Origin: Ostrinia nubilalis
Lineage: Eukaryota; Arthropoda; Insecta; Lepidoptera; Crambidae
DNA: 64,000 nucleotides
Direction: 5' to 3'
Assembly (NCBI RefSeq): GCF_963855985.1
Contig: NC_087099.1
Coordinates: 3,874,001-3,938,000, forward strand
The notes under the pieces are model-generated. The model made no database searches and had not been told where the DNA came from. It worked only from the letters and a program-made list of their open reading frames with translations. Each line of letters starts with the position of its first letter. Within the stretch, counting starts at the first letter, position 1. Positions 11,500 through 23,348 of the stretch are shown here, piece by piece. The translations under genes were made by a program, and so were the position numbers.

Positions 11500-11937
11500 T
11501 GGCTTGTGGATCTGAGACGTGGTCGCTTATATAGGCCTCATAAGAAGGCTCAAGGTCGCCCAAAGAGCGATGGAGCGTGCTATGCTCGGAGTTTCCCTGC
11601 GTGATCGAATCAGAAATGAGGAGATCCGCAGGGGAACCAAAGTGACTGACATAGCCCGCAGAATCGCTAAAATCTAGTGGCAGTGGGCGGGGCACATAGC
11701 TTGCAGAGCTGATGGCTGCAGGGGTAGAAAATTTCTGGAAAAAGAGTAGCAACCACGAGCCGGAAGACGTGGTGTGGGCAGGCCTCCCACTAGGTGGACC
11801 GACGATCTGGAGGTGGTGGTTGCAGGAGGTACCTGGATGCGAGCGCGGGCCCGGTCTTTGTGAAAATCCTTGGGGGAGGCCTGGCCTTGGGGGATCCAGC
11901 AGTGGATATCGTTCGGGCTGAAACGAACGAACACTTT
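11500..11937 (+). mobile_element. RTE-like retrotransposon 3' end, (GAAC)-ended family, longest copy
   Basis: With frame breaks this decodes to the C-terminal portion of an endonuclease/RT protein: GSETWSL, then a long block with QRAMERAMLGVSLRDRIRNE, then WAGHIA, then a degenerate PTRWTDD region. It ends GGGCTGAAACGAACGAAC. It is the reference for the shorter copies at 861, 23200, 24841, 25561 and 42395. It does not obviously belong to the decayed element upstream. The junction near 11400-11500 may be two insertions or a deletion. Confidence 0.8.
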
Positions 11938-13849
11938 TTTTCAATGACTGAGTGCATTGAATCCACCGGCATAAATGTGTGCCCAGGGAGCAAATTATTT
12001 ATTTGGATAGTTGCAACATTCTTGCATCTTTGCAGGCACTTGTGAGTGACCCGAGTGCGTAGTGTGTGCTTATAGTCACAAGTGTGTTTGAGATGTCTTT
12101 GTTAATAATACTTAACTACTATAGTTTTTGCTTTGATTAATGCTCTCATTTTCGCTAAAATACTTTAAAGCTTATTAAAAAAAGGCTACTTTTTGCTAAA
12201 GCGCCAAAATTAATCGAATCTTGTTCACTTACTTTTGCTTACACGCCAAATCATTTTGAACTACAACCATGAATAACTACTAATATACCAACGAACTATA
12301 AAACTCAAAAAGCTCGAATTGCTAAAGTAACAAGTCATTCGAGTTCTTAAATAACAAAAAAATACTTAATGTTGTGAAAGCAAAAATATTTTGCCAGCAA
12401 AAAAACCCTTACGCGACACTTGTTGCAAAAACACTGAAAACACGTCGTTTTAGCAGCGACGAGGGCGGTGATTTTAGAAATACTTAAAATTTTCAGAGTG
12501 CTAAAGCGCCAAAAAAGTCATCGGATTGAGTTGAAACCTAGATAGATCGACGCAGAAAAAAAAATCCTATCCAACAATGTATATAACTCATTTTGGCCAA
12601 AATGGCGCTTTAGTCCTTTTTCCTTTCCACTGACGATATGTATATCTAGACGATGCCGCGATGTGGCTTTCGATAATTTTCGATTCGATAAATCGCATAC
12701 TATGCTAATTACACTCACGATCTTGATTAGGTATCTACATAAATCATAAATCTATGCAAAAATATAAATTCTGCATCAAAATAAACGTAGTTACTACCTA
12801 GTTACTTATAGGTATCCATCCAATCTTACATAAACAAACTGGTCAAAACATCTGCATTGGTCAGCAACCGCAGGCCTGTAATATCTCACACGATTGTAAG
12901 TGTACGTTCGTTTTAATTAAATACATATCGCACACCTAGATCTAAACTGAGACAACTCAAAAATTGCCAATTTTGACTTATGCTTGTATTCAAATAGTCG
13001 GTTATCATACGCATCTTTCCAACATAACAGGTTTAATAAAGCCTTGATCCATTTGCCGCTAGATGGCGATAACTTACTTTTGTCGAATCAATGCTTGTCA
13101 ACCCCTTCCACCTAAACAAGCGTTTTGTCAGTTGACCTTCGCTAGTATCAGAGAGTGCACGTATTAAAATTAATGAAAACGAGGATATTTAGATTTGTTA
13201 CAGTTAAGCAGAAAATCTAAAATGAGTTAATTTGAGTAGTAACAGTATTGATGAATTGTTCTGCAATAGTTAAACAAAACATTTTGACTTGTTCCAGTTT
13301 TGTTTGATAAAGCAACTTGTATTTTGTTACTATTTTGAGTTGAGTTGGTTTTGATGAATCAACTTGTGAATTTCTAGTTGGCGTAGTTTTGTTGGAACAA
13401 ATTTCATTTCAATGTTTTTCTATACACAATGTGTAGTTTTGCATATTTCACCTAAAATCAGGTACAGTATGATGATACCTGTTTCTAAATAGTGTTAATT
13501 TTATTCAAACTAATCTCCTGTTTTGTTTGATAAGAGTGTTTTGAGTTAACTTACTATTGTTGGATAAGCAAAACTTACAGTGGATATTATTTTTATTTTC
13601 CGAAAAAAAATATGCTGGGTCGTTTTCTTATAAATATTTTAAGAGAACAGTGTAAAGATAATTAAAAGGCAATGTACAGACGTCGGCACTTCAAATTAAA
13701 CACTGTAGTAACTTATGTAGTTGTAATACAAGTGTATAGTCTGAATGATGTTGTCTGCACAAGAGATAAAACCTTCTTTATAATGTAGTAATATAAAATA
13801 ATGTAGAAAAAAGGTCTATAATAAGTAAATAAATAAATTAATAAACATA
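11938..13849. other. No gene seen; G/T-rich strand-asymmetric patch
   Basis: There are no convincing coding frames. From about 13190 to 13570 the plus strand is markedly rich in G and T, with recurring gttttgtttgataa-like words and little C. The rest is ordinary A+T-rich sequence. Confidence 0.4.
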
Positions 13850-14265
13850 TCGATCGGCTGATGCTAAGAAAAAGTGGCTGGAAAAACTCAAACACCTATC
13901 ATGTTCACCATGTCATGTAATCTTCATTTATATCTCTTATGCTGATCCAGATCGTGTTCAAAAAGAACTGTTTTCTTAAACAATTCATAAATTGATGATT
14001 TAGGATATCGAAACATTAAATGAAAACCACTTTAATAGTGCAGGAAGAGGACTCAGCCACATCTTGAAATTTTGAAATTCAGAGGACCAAAGAACGTGGA
14101 AGAGATGACATTTGAAAAGTTTTATGACACTAAAATCTTGCAAAAAATGTGGGCAACTAATTTGGTTTTAGACGAAAATCGGAATCAAGTTAAATGGCAC
14201 GATATAAAAATTTTAAGAGTGGAAAAGGAGAACTCAAATCTCAAAATGTCCAAACAAAACTGATT
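13850..14265 (+). pseudogene. Broken coding-like segment, unrecognised
   Basis: Two open stretches have protein-like composition. One at about 13853-13975 includes KKKWLEKLKH and YADPDRVQKEL. Another, 14072-14263, includes EEMTFEKFYDTKILQKMWA and VKWHDIKILRVEKEN. Stops separate them. The charged, tryptophan-containing text is unlike the random open frames nearby, so I suspect a decayed transposon or host gene. I cannot assign a family. Confidence 0.3.
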
Positions 14266-14808
14266 TAAGTCTAAATGTACTTTATTATTTATACAAAGTC
14301 ATTCTCCTAAAATGTAACAACTAAAAAATCTGCGATTAAAGGTAAAAAGGATATATTTTTGACCCAGTTTATATACAGGGTCCTTTCACAGCCTATCAAT
14401 AATCCAAAATAAAACTGAGTTTCATAACTTCCCTAACAAAAAATGTAGTAATACGTTTTTTTCGCCTCCTGAAAAATGCCCTTTTTTGAGTTGTCTCAGT
14501 TTAGATCTAGGTGTGCGATATGCCTAAAGGGTGCGAGGGTCGGTGACAACAGCATGTTTGCAAGGGACGACGTTCCGGGATATAAATTAAGATTTAACTA
14601 CTATAGCGTAGAAGCGGCTATAAGGACAACCCTGAGTACCTACGTATTTTGCTCTTGTATACCAAGGTTAATTATTATATTTAAATTATTAATTTTGAGT
14701 CGTCTTTTTGATCCAATTATCACTTCATTCGCAAATAAATCTTGACAGGTTTCTCAAGATTTCATTGCGACTTTGGACTTTGCACCAAAATCATCAGTAC
14801 CTACTCAA
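14266..14808. other. No gene seen
   Basis: An open frame at 14476-14745 has no recognisable domain. I see no repeat ends. Confidence 0.35.
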
Positions 14809-14894
14809 GCCGCTACCAACCGGTGAAATCATTGGAGAAGGTCTATGTTCAGCAGTGGACGTCCTATGGCTGAAATGAAGATGATGATGATGAT
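14809..14894 (+). mobile_element. RTE-like retrotransposon 3' tail
   Basis: ccgctaccaaccgg, then gttcagcagtggacgtccta, GGCTGAAATGA and (GATGAT)n. It is severely 5'-truncated. Confidence 0.9.
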
Positions 14895-16551
14895 TTTAAA
14901 TAAATTATTGAATACAAAACACTTGTCCCAGCGATATTCGAAATGGGTCAGTAGACTAGGTATGCCAACAGCTAGATTGTAATTACTAGCCCGAAAATTC
15001 ACTACACAAACAACACTTCGCGAAAATAATTCCGAGTAATAGAAAATTTTTATACACTCGACATCAAATAAATCGCACCTCCCGCTACGAGCATTTTCAA
15101 ACGTATGCATCCCCACTTCCCACCAATATTGGCACCATTTTAAAGCCTAGTTCTAAACGTCATTTCATTAAAGGAAAGGTTTTTACCCCAAAAATGTGTC
15201 TTCAGAAGGATCCAGAGCCAATTCTTCAAAAAATAGGTAGTTACGCTTGAGCCAACTTTTATGGCTATAAAACTGTTAAGTTGGGTTTAATTGCTATCCA
15301 TCTGTTAAAGAGGACACGTGAGATCATAATTTGGTTTTATAACCATAAAAATTGGTCTAATTGGTCCCAGAGGTGAGCCCAAAGTGAGGTCTTTTTTCAA
15401 GTCACATTTATGGTATTTGTTAATCATTTATTAAGAAATTAAAAATGTGTTTTTCTTTAAGGATATTTATAGGGCTTTCAAATAACACCAATATTGTTAG
15501 GGTACCATGATTGTGTCAGAAGAAAATGTTTAAAGTTCGCGTCGCGGAAGGTGCGGTTTATTTGATGTTGAGTATATTTCACACTCCTTTCAAATGTCTT
15601 ATATTCAAATATGTAAAACTTAGTAGAGATGATCTCATACAAAATATACCAGTTTCGACTTTGCCCTCATTCATAAGAACTTCATTAACCATCACGTAAC
15701 ATAATACTGTCACCAGAACACGTACGTACCCGTATGGGTATTATGAAAACGAATTTCCCCTTTTCGTGGAATAAAACAACGCCTGGCGGCGGGACCGCGG
15801 CAATTTGCCGTAAATCTAAGCGAAGATGAAAATCGTAGCAGGCGTTTTTAACCCTGCCATTGTTTTTCGAAAACGTTACGCCTACCCATTTTCTCGTTCT
15901 TTGGTTACATTGCTTTATACTTTAAGTAGTTTTGCAAATACTTTTCTTGTTTACTTTGTTAATGTATTTCTTTTTGTTTTCGGAAAAATAAACTGATTAA
16001 TTTTAGACAAAATGAGCGTACTTACCTAATACTTCATTTAAATATTAATAAAGGTAACTATTTAAGTAGCTGAAGTGCTTGTTTTAGCTTGTTGTATTAT
16101 TTAATAATATTAAATAATGCTGTATTAATTATCTACTGGTGTAGGTAACCTGCTTCTGATATTAAATATACTGTCTGGATACCTAAGTATGAAACATGAA
16201 TTGTTGTTGTAAATTTTCAGCCATCAAATCAATTCGCCCGTTTCGTTTTAAGGGGGAAATCTCGAAAGTCATTAAGTGCCAAAATATCTTGCAGTGACTT
16301 AAAAGATATTAAACAAAGAAATGCCATAAAAATCACATTCCCCAACAGTCTAGGGGAGTGATAATAATAAAAAAAAGTTTATGGGGCCCACCATCCCCGG
16401 TTTGGGGCAATAAAACCTAAGGCGTAGGTATTCTATAAATCATCGTCCTTTCCTCCTAATAAATGAAAAAGGGCATTCGGCATATTTATGTAGGCCCAAG
16501 TTAGTCAGAATAAGCGTTTTGAAACTGAGATAACTATGTTTAAAAGTGTGA
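14895..16551. other. No gene seen
   Basis: A small GC-rich patch lies at 15780-15860. Open frames at 14829-15116 and 15511-15699 are not recognisable. No repeat boundaries are clear. Confidence 0.4.
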
Positions 16552-16720
16552 TCATCATCATCATTTCAGCCACAGGACATTCACTGCTGAACATAGGCCT
16601 CCTCTAATGATTTTCACATCGCCCGGTTGGTAGCGGCCTGCATCCAGCGCTTTCCTGTTACCTTTATGAGGTCGTCGGTCCACCTTGTGGGTGGACGTCC
16701 CACGCTGCGTTTTCCGGTAC
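16552..16720 (-). mobile_element. RTE-like retrotransposon 3' end
   Basis: Minus-strand copy. Its (CAT)n tail is at the left, followed by the complement of the C-terminal block (cgcccggttggtagcggcct, ggtcgtcggtccaccttgtg). It reaches a little further upstream in the coding part (KVDRRPHKG-like) than most copies. Confidence 0.9.
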
Positions 16721-16769
16721 GTGATAAACAGAAAAGTGTAATTTATAAACAAACTAAAATTGGTCCTGC

Positions 16770-16823
16770 ACTACCCCTTTTTGCTTGGCAGGTGACTGCT
16801 CTAACCACTCAGCTACAGGAGAT
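16770..16823 (-). repeat. tRNA-like head, probable SINE fragment
   Basis: On the minus strand, tgtagctgagtggttagagc matches the RNA polymerase III A box (TRGCNNAGTGG), followed by agtcacctgcc. No B box follows at tRNA distance, so it is not a functional tRNA gene. A related plus-strand head lies at 16896-16975. Confidence 0.4.
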
Positions 16824-16895
16824 ATTGATTACCCTGTCAGCTTGGTGTTTATACCCGGTTGATGCATACCATAAAACACTTTAAAATATTGATAG

Positions 16896-16975
16896 TTTTA
16901 TGCAGCGCAGTAGTTAGAGCTGTCCCCTGCCAGACTAAAAGTCGGGAGTTTTGGAACCAACCAAAGATATTTGGT
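16896..16975 (+). repeat. tRNA-like sequence, probable SINE head
   Basis: gcagcgcagtagttagagct and gtcccctgcc resemble the 16770-16823 head. About 30 bases on, gggagttttggaacc is a degenerate B box. It is likely the 5' part of a tRNA-derived SINE, not a working tRNA gene. Confidence 0.4.
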
Positions 16976-17225
16976 TTTTTCGAGTAATAAAATTAACTTC
17001 AAGTTCTTAATTTAGGTCAGTACCTAGTCAATTTACAGTCAAGTAGGTAAAAACCTATTATTATTATAGGTAAACCAAGGAGCGCCTCAGTTGTCGTTGT
17101 TTGCAGTCACTACTTAGAGTGTGGAGAATTTCAGAGAGTTTTGGGCATAATTTCCTAGCATGACGTCAGTAACCGACAGAGATAGAGAAAGTAGAGGCCT
17201 AGAGAAGCATAGAGAGTCAATTCAC
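16976..17225. other. No gene seen
   Basis: Ordinary spacer. Confidence 0.3.
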
Positions 17226-17360
17226 AAGGTGGACAGACGACCTCATAAAGGTAGCAGGAAGGCGCTGGATACAGGGCGACACTAATCGGTCAATCTGGAA
17301 ATCATTGGGAGAGGTCTAATTTTAGCAGTGGACACCCTGTGGCTGCTGAAATGATGATGT
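17226..17360 (+). mobile_element. RTE-like retrotransposon 3' end
   Basis: It contains aggtggacagacgacctcat and aggaaggcgctggat (the WTDDLIKVAGRRW region), then the short 3' end gctgaaatgatgatg. It is degenerate and 5'-truncated. Confidence 0.9.
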
Positions 17361-17859
17361 CTAAGGTTTACTATGAGCAAACCTCAAAAAATATGCCTTC
17401 TTAACCTTGCCAAATAACTTTTTCCTATTGTCAGCATCTTTTAACTTGGGCTAGCTTCATGAAACAAGGTCAATGGGCTATGGCGGTGCAATGGGATAGG
17501 TAATTTGACATAAATCCGGGGAGAGCCATCGACACGCCCGCTCCTTCAACGTATTGCCACTATCCTTGAGTTACGCGGTGTTCTTGTAACGAACGGTACG
17601 GTTCTACGTTATTGTGGAAGTACAGACAGTTCGATACCCGTCGTACGTACAACTATTGGAACTCACTTCTTATTTTTCGGTGGTAAAAATGCATTGAGTT
17701 GCATACCTACCACTGTGGTCAGGCGGCGGGTTATGTGGGCTCTCCACTCCAGAAGAAAGGGGCCTGCCCACTAAAAATCTACCATCTCCGTCTCGCTGAG
17801 CATAAGTAAGAGCTGGTGTAGCGAGGCCATTGAAACCACTCGTAACCTAAACTGAAGAG
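17361..17859. other. No gene; dispersed repeat fragment at 17710-17865
   Basis: The right half (from ggtcaggcggcgggttatgt) resembles 7565-7680. The left half has nothing recognisable. Confidence 0.35.
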
Positions 17860-17924
17860 GTAAGTGCTATTTTACAGTAACATTTATATTAAGATATAAA
17901 TGTTACTGTAAAATAGCACTTTAC
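17860..17924. repeat. Near-perfect hairpin, about 30-bp stem
   Basis: The sequence starting gtaagtgctattttacag folds on its complement, ending ctgtaaaatagcacttta, with a loop of only about 3 bases. It is probably a small palindromic element. Confidence 0.85.
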
Positions 17925-19189
17925 TACTGAATATCACTGTGAATAAAATACGAATCTACAGAATCACAAATGCAAATGTGAATCTATATCTTTGGAATAC
18001 TGCACCAAATAAATTCTGAATTGAACAAATATAACTGAATATTAAAAATTCCGAAAAAACAATTTTTTTGCTCTTTTTAACAGTAAATTGATATGCCGGT
18101 CGATGCCTTTTCAACAAAAAGCTGTATGAAAAACTTCGTTCTTTCTAGAGTCGTTAAAAGTTTAAAAAAATTCAAAGTCAATACCAATTTTAATTTTGTA
18201 TTATTTTATTTACAATTTTTCTACGAGAGGATGAGTAATTAATAAAATGTAATTAAACTTTCCTTTTGATTTAAAAATTAATATCTTTATTATAGAGAGA
18301 ATAAACTGCGCCCAATGATGTTTCAAGAGATAGTCAGATTTGGTGGTTGTGCATGCAAAGTTTTATGATTATGATTATTATCTACTAATAATGGTCATAA
18401 ATCATTGCTGTAATACATTTGTAATTAGGTTTAAAGAACATTTATTTCTCATTAAAAACCTTACAGTCACATGAGAAATTGACAAATTTTATGTAGGTAG
18501 ATTTTACAAGTTGTCCAATAGCCAGAACAAGCAGAAGCAGATGTACTTCTGCGGGAACCGTCCTAACAAACCTATAGTACTTACGTGAACTTTGTTGTAC
18601 ATAGGTACGAATAAACATTAGTTTGGTTGATTAAAATTTTGATAGTTCGATTTTATAGAGCGTACAGAATACCAAATGTTAACATGTTTTAATGAGACTG
18701 GATCGTCTTCATTTGTTTCGGTATTTTTTTAGGTCAATAACTCAACAATGCATATTTCTGTCAAATCCGGAACTGGGTCCATTACTCTCAAAAAAGTTCA
18801 CGAATCCTTGTATTGTCGGCAACATTATATTGTACGATTCCAAAGCGGTCGTAAACTCTGAAACTGAATACATTTACATTAATTTCAATAGAAACGAACT
18901 GTAAAGATTTTAACATAATACTTAGCTACTTGAAAAATCTCGTCAAAAAACATGCTTTGTTAGGTTGTTTTGTTACATAACAAAAGTTATTTTTTAACAT
19001 ACTTCCTTAGTTCTAACATCCCCCGTATCTTTTTGGCATTGGCATCTTAATTTCCGGTAATATCGGTTTCTTAGTTCAAGACAAATACTTACCTGTTTTG
19101 TACTGCATAAAAATAAATATTGTCAGCATGAGCTAAGTAATTTTTTTAGCCAAAACAGGGAAGCTGTTGACTTGCATCTCGTCTAATAA
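17925..19189. other. No gene seen
   Basis: A+T-rich. The open frame at 18692-18904 is not recognisable. Confidence 0.4.
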
Positions 19190-19330
19190 AAAGTGATGAT
19201 CAGGCCGAAGGATCAAGCGATCTTCACCCGAAATCCTCTATTGAAGAAGTGACTTACCTTCAACTGCCGGTACACAACAATGCTGTTAACATTTTTGTTA
19301 TGGTGACAGACTTTTAGGTAAGATGGTAAT
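19190..19330 (-). mobile_element. Non-LTR 3'-end fragment, same family as 23916-24155
   Basis: The complement of parts of the 23916-24155 repeat, including the gaagtgacttacctt and aacaatgctgttaaca stretches. It is degenerate and lacks a clear poly(A)-like end. Confidence 0.6.
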
Positions 19331-21894
19331 TTTAAGATAATAAGTTATCTCAAAAGGCAATAAATACTTCAGGTTCACCTTCACCGATCTAATATTGAAT
19401 CTAAAACTGGTTAAGGGTCAGATTGAAGTACACTTCACATCAACTAGTACCTGAACTTTTGCAAACTAGCATTATTTTTATTGTTATTGTAACATGTTAT
19501 AAAACTCTAAACACGAACTTGGCTAAAGAAGAATAGACAATTATGATACAATTTATATTTTTATGTGGATGTAGGTGTAGGTAAAAACTATAAAGCTACT
19601 TTTGGCTACACATTTCAATAATTAGCAATTTATGAAGTTTAAATCTATGATTAATTTTTATTATATTTCTAAAGTACCTAGATCAAAAGGTGTACCTAGC
19701 TTTGATTTTTGCTACCTAATATAATATATAAAAGATATACATTAACTGAATTTATTACATACTTGGTTAAAACACTCCCAAAACAATCATAATATTGCAG
19801 TATAATAATAAGAACATTATTACGTTAAAAGTAATTATTATGTGTAGGCAGCTATATTTGTTGCGAAAGTCACACGACACATTGAACTTCGTTAAAAAAA
19901 AATAAGCGAGAGAAATAATGACGATGTTATACATAATCAAACCTTAGTAAAGCATAATATTTTGTTTCAAAAATGTACGTAATTATTGGCTTGGATAGAC
20001 CAGTATAATACAATAAGCTCAACTCGTAAGTAGATTCATAACTGCCGTCTTTAGCTGACGATAGAATACCAGACTACAACTGTCAAAACCATCAAACTGC
20101 CATGGTGAGTTCTAATCTTGCCCCTGTTTTTAACAGACAGTACTTGTCAACCTGTCATTACAATATCAGGTATAGACTAAAGACCTTAGTATCTTAGACC
20201 AGGCCTTGAGAAGAATGTCTACCCATTTAAATATTTAGACTTTGACATCTCTACGCTAGATATTATAATTATGAAACTAAAACTTTTCACTTTATTTACT
20301 TAATTTTTGAAATAATACATATTTTTTCTAACAGACTGTACCAATTTGAAACTAATCATCAGAAGGGCGTCGTTCCGCGCCTAGCCACACCTCTGTCGCG
20401 ACGTTTGATTGCGCAGAATACTTCAACACATACCTAACGTACAGTCAGCAATTTACTTGGAAAATAAAATTGAGCAGAAAAAAACTTCTGATGAACAAAA
20501 TTAAGTCATCTGAACTACATAACCAAATCATTAGTGAACTGTTCACTGTTGTCTTTTACATTACCAAGATAATGTACATCGTGCAATCGGGACGTAAAGC
20601 TCATCGTAGAAATTAACCTTATCTTCTGATTAGCTAAATACAAATGAAGAGAAACTTACTACTTTACTGTGTGACTTTTGATTTTTTTAAAATTTGTTTG
20701 TCTTTTTGATTAAATAAAGATCTGTTTAAACCGAAACTTCTTCAATACTGTAATTACTAAGTAGGTACTACTTAGGTACAGTACATCATAGTGGTAGTAA
20801 AAACAAAACGCTAGGTAAATCTTTTAAACATTTTTTTCAAAAACACTTTTGTGCATAAAAAGATCTTGAAAAGCATGTTACAGCTAATGTTACTTGATAT
20901 TTTTACCTTGAACTGTACTTTACAGTTAATCTAATCTTTAAAGTGTTTTGTTTAAAATAAAAGTTAACAGATACTATAAAAATAGAGACATAACATTATT
21001 ATTATACGAGTCTACCTATGGTCTCTTTCAAAAATTGTGATCACATATTAATATTGATTAACATTAAAATTGACATTGATGTTTCAATCACCTCCAGTGA
21101 AAAAAAAACATATTTTTCGTGGTAAATGTGACTTTTCATGTGCACATTCTGAAACGAAAAAGGAAATTATTTGATCTTAGGTTAAAAACGTTATGACTGG
21201 CTTTTTGAAGTTATTAAACAATTTTTACAAAACTTGACAACCTTAAGTCGATCTTAATCAGGTAGTTTTTCCTTAACACCTGCTTATAACGGTTATGTAC
21301 TTAATTAGTTTATAAAACGGTATCCAACACGGGTCGAGATGAATGTAAACACGCATAATCTCATCTTCTATATACTTAAGGGGACGACATTATAAATTAT
21401 AGTGACTCTACATCGACTCCAGTCATAAAGGAAGAAGTTTGACTTTCACAACTAGAAATAAAAGAAGATTTCAATGATATGAATTCTTTTAATTTTCAAA
21501 ATATGCCACAAAACTTAAACGTCAAATCTAATCATTTATTCAGTACTTAGGCCCTTTTCAAAGCGCTTATATACATAATACATATCTATACAACGCCTTT
21601 GGAACCTGTGCCATTATGTTTAGATTCTATTATATGTATAACTATTGGATCTGAAAATAGGTTTCATCACGTAATGGATTGATATTGGGCAACGTGAATT
21701 AGGCATTCGCCTCAGGCTGTTGATAGAATATTTTTTATTAGATTCTTTCACTACTTTTACTGATTTCTGTACTTCTACTTTTTCTACTGAATCTCCGCGT
21801 GTAAAAGCGCTTTTTAAAAGCCTATTTACAGAAAATAAATGACTTGTATGTCTATGATCTAGCCAGCATGGAGTGTAGGTCAAATCCTCCATTT
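19331..21894. other. No gene seen
   Basis: 2.5 kb of A+T-rich sequence. About 21780-21840 (gtaaaagcgctttttaaaag...) is shared with about 47680-47720 and may be a dispersed repeat. About 21535-21560 (cagtacttaggccctttt) is shared with about 26658-26680. The open frame at 21620-21892 (minus) has no recognisable domain. Confidence 0.4.
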
Positions 21895-22120
21895 CATCAT
21901 CATCATCATCTCAGCAATAGAACGTCCACTACTGAACATAGGCCTCCCCCAATGCTTTCTTTGTTGCCCGGTTGGTAGCGGCCTGCGTCCAGCGCCTTCC
22001 TGCTACCTTTATGATGTCGTCGGTCCACCTTGTGGGTGGATGTCCCACGCTGCGTCCTCCACCATTTGCTTCTGGTGAATTAGAGAGAGTCGTGCTCCTG
22101 CAGTGGAGACTAAATGACCT
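21895..22120 (-). mobile_element. RTE-like retrotransposon 3' end, longer copy
   Basis: The (CAT)n tail begins at 21895. The minus-strand frame then reads the C-terminal block GHPPTRWTDDIIKVAGRRW and TQAATNRATKKALGEAYVQ. Upstream, GGGRSV-like residues follow a degenerate stretch. It is one of the better-preserved tails here. Confidence 0.92.
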
Positions 22121-23199
22121 AATGATGCAGTCTTTTAATCTCCTCCTTCTACTAGCGACGTACACAAACCTTCCAGAGTAAAGCCATAAAGCTTTCAAGC
22201 TTGACATAAACCAAATTTTAAAACCAAGGTAGTCCCCTTAAAATAACACTAACGGTCCATCCAATATGTCATAGCTTCTTGCACGCGCAAAAACAGGTTA
22301 ACTGCTCGGTCCGCAGCAATTTGCCCCACGCGGTGCATTTTCGACCCGGCGCGGGAGGTTTTATAAACTTTGTTGTTTAGGGTTAACTATTTGGGACAGT
22401 TGTGGATTCGAGTCCCAGGGTAAAGGTTATGGTGATCGTTGTGGTTGTGGAATGGCCCTGCTGTTTTTTTAATAGTCAATATTTTGGAATTTTACCGTCG
22501 CCTTGTGGGCAAAAAGACTACACAATACTAAAAAAAGACTACGACAATGACAAGACAACATACATTTTCATAATATTATAGACCACAATCACGTGCATAG
22601 ATGTCTTATAATGATGTTTATGAAAACCATATCTTATAGCGCAACTAGATAAGCTGTTATAGCGAGTATATACATATGTATACTCGTACGTACTCGTACA
22701 TGCTTTCTAGACTGTATGTGCTATATTTGACAACTCTTTAAATTCGCAGTTATACAGTATGAATCTAAAAAATCTTGCAATTCTTGTCTTACCGTAATAT
22801 AATTTAAATATTATTTCCAAAGCATTATTCACCGAAAAGCAAAAGGGTTAACTTAACACCTAAAATTCGGCACGGAAAGTTATCAAACTACAAATATAAT
22901 GAACATGGTAGAACTGGGAATCAAACTCGTGAACAGCGACAAGCATTATGCAGGCCCCGAGAGCTCACCTGTGAAAGTTATGCAAAATATGACCCTTTTC
23001 ATGGAATTAGCGCGTCCAAAGTTTTTGCGAAATGTTGTACAGGGACGTATTACGGTGTTAGGGGAATTATTGTTTTTATTCAATTTATTAACAAATGGGA
23101 AAATGCGGCTATGCGTAACTATAGTTTTAAATTAGGGATGACTGAGAGGGGGTGACTAGGCGGTTGTAATTTTTGAAAACACATCTTAAACGGTTCTGG
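22121..23199. other. No gene; possible tRNA-derived SINE pieces
   Basis: ggattcgagtccc near 22408 matches a polymerase III B box. The minus strand near 22915-22935 carries gagtttgattccc, another B-box-like word. Neither has a convincing A box at tRNA spacing. A GC-rich patch lies at 22300-22370. Confidence 0.3.
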
Positions 23200-23295
23200 A
23201 AAAGGGCGTGGCAAGCTCAGGACCGGTTGTTGCGGAAAACCGTGTGAAAGGCTTTTGTCCAGCAGTGGACGGCATTTGGCTGAAACAAATGAATC
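23200..23295 (+). mobile_element. Non-LTR 3' tail, (GAAC)-ended family
   Basis: gcaagctcaggaccggttgt, then cttttgtccagcagtggacg and GGCTGAAACAAATGAA. Degenerate and 5'-truncated. Confidence 0.75.
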
Positions 23296-23348
23296 TTAGG
23301 TTAATTTTCAAACAAATAAAATAAGATTAAGCAGAGACACTGACAAAG

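Noticed and set aside
11486..11944. 152-codon minus-strand open frame, and the overlapping frames at 11674-11934, 11712-11921, 11790-11993 and 11794-12045
   Set aside because: These lie over the plus-strand retrotransposon remnant in wrong frames; they are shadows.
22400..22420. tRNA gene with B box ggattcgagtccc
   Set aside because: No acceptor or D-arm pairing is visible upstream. Probably a SINE scrap.
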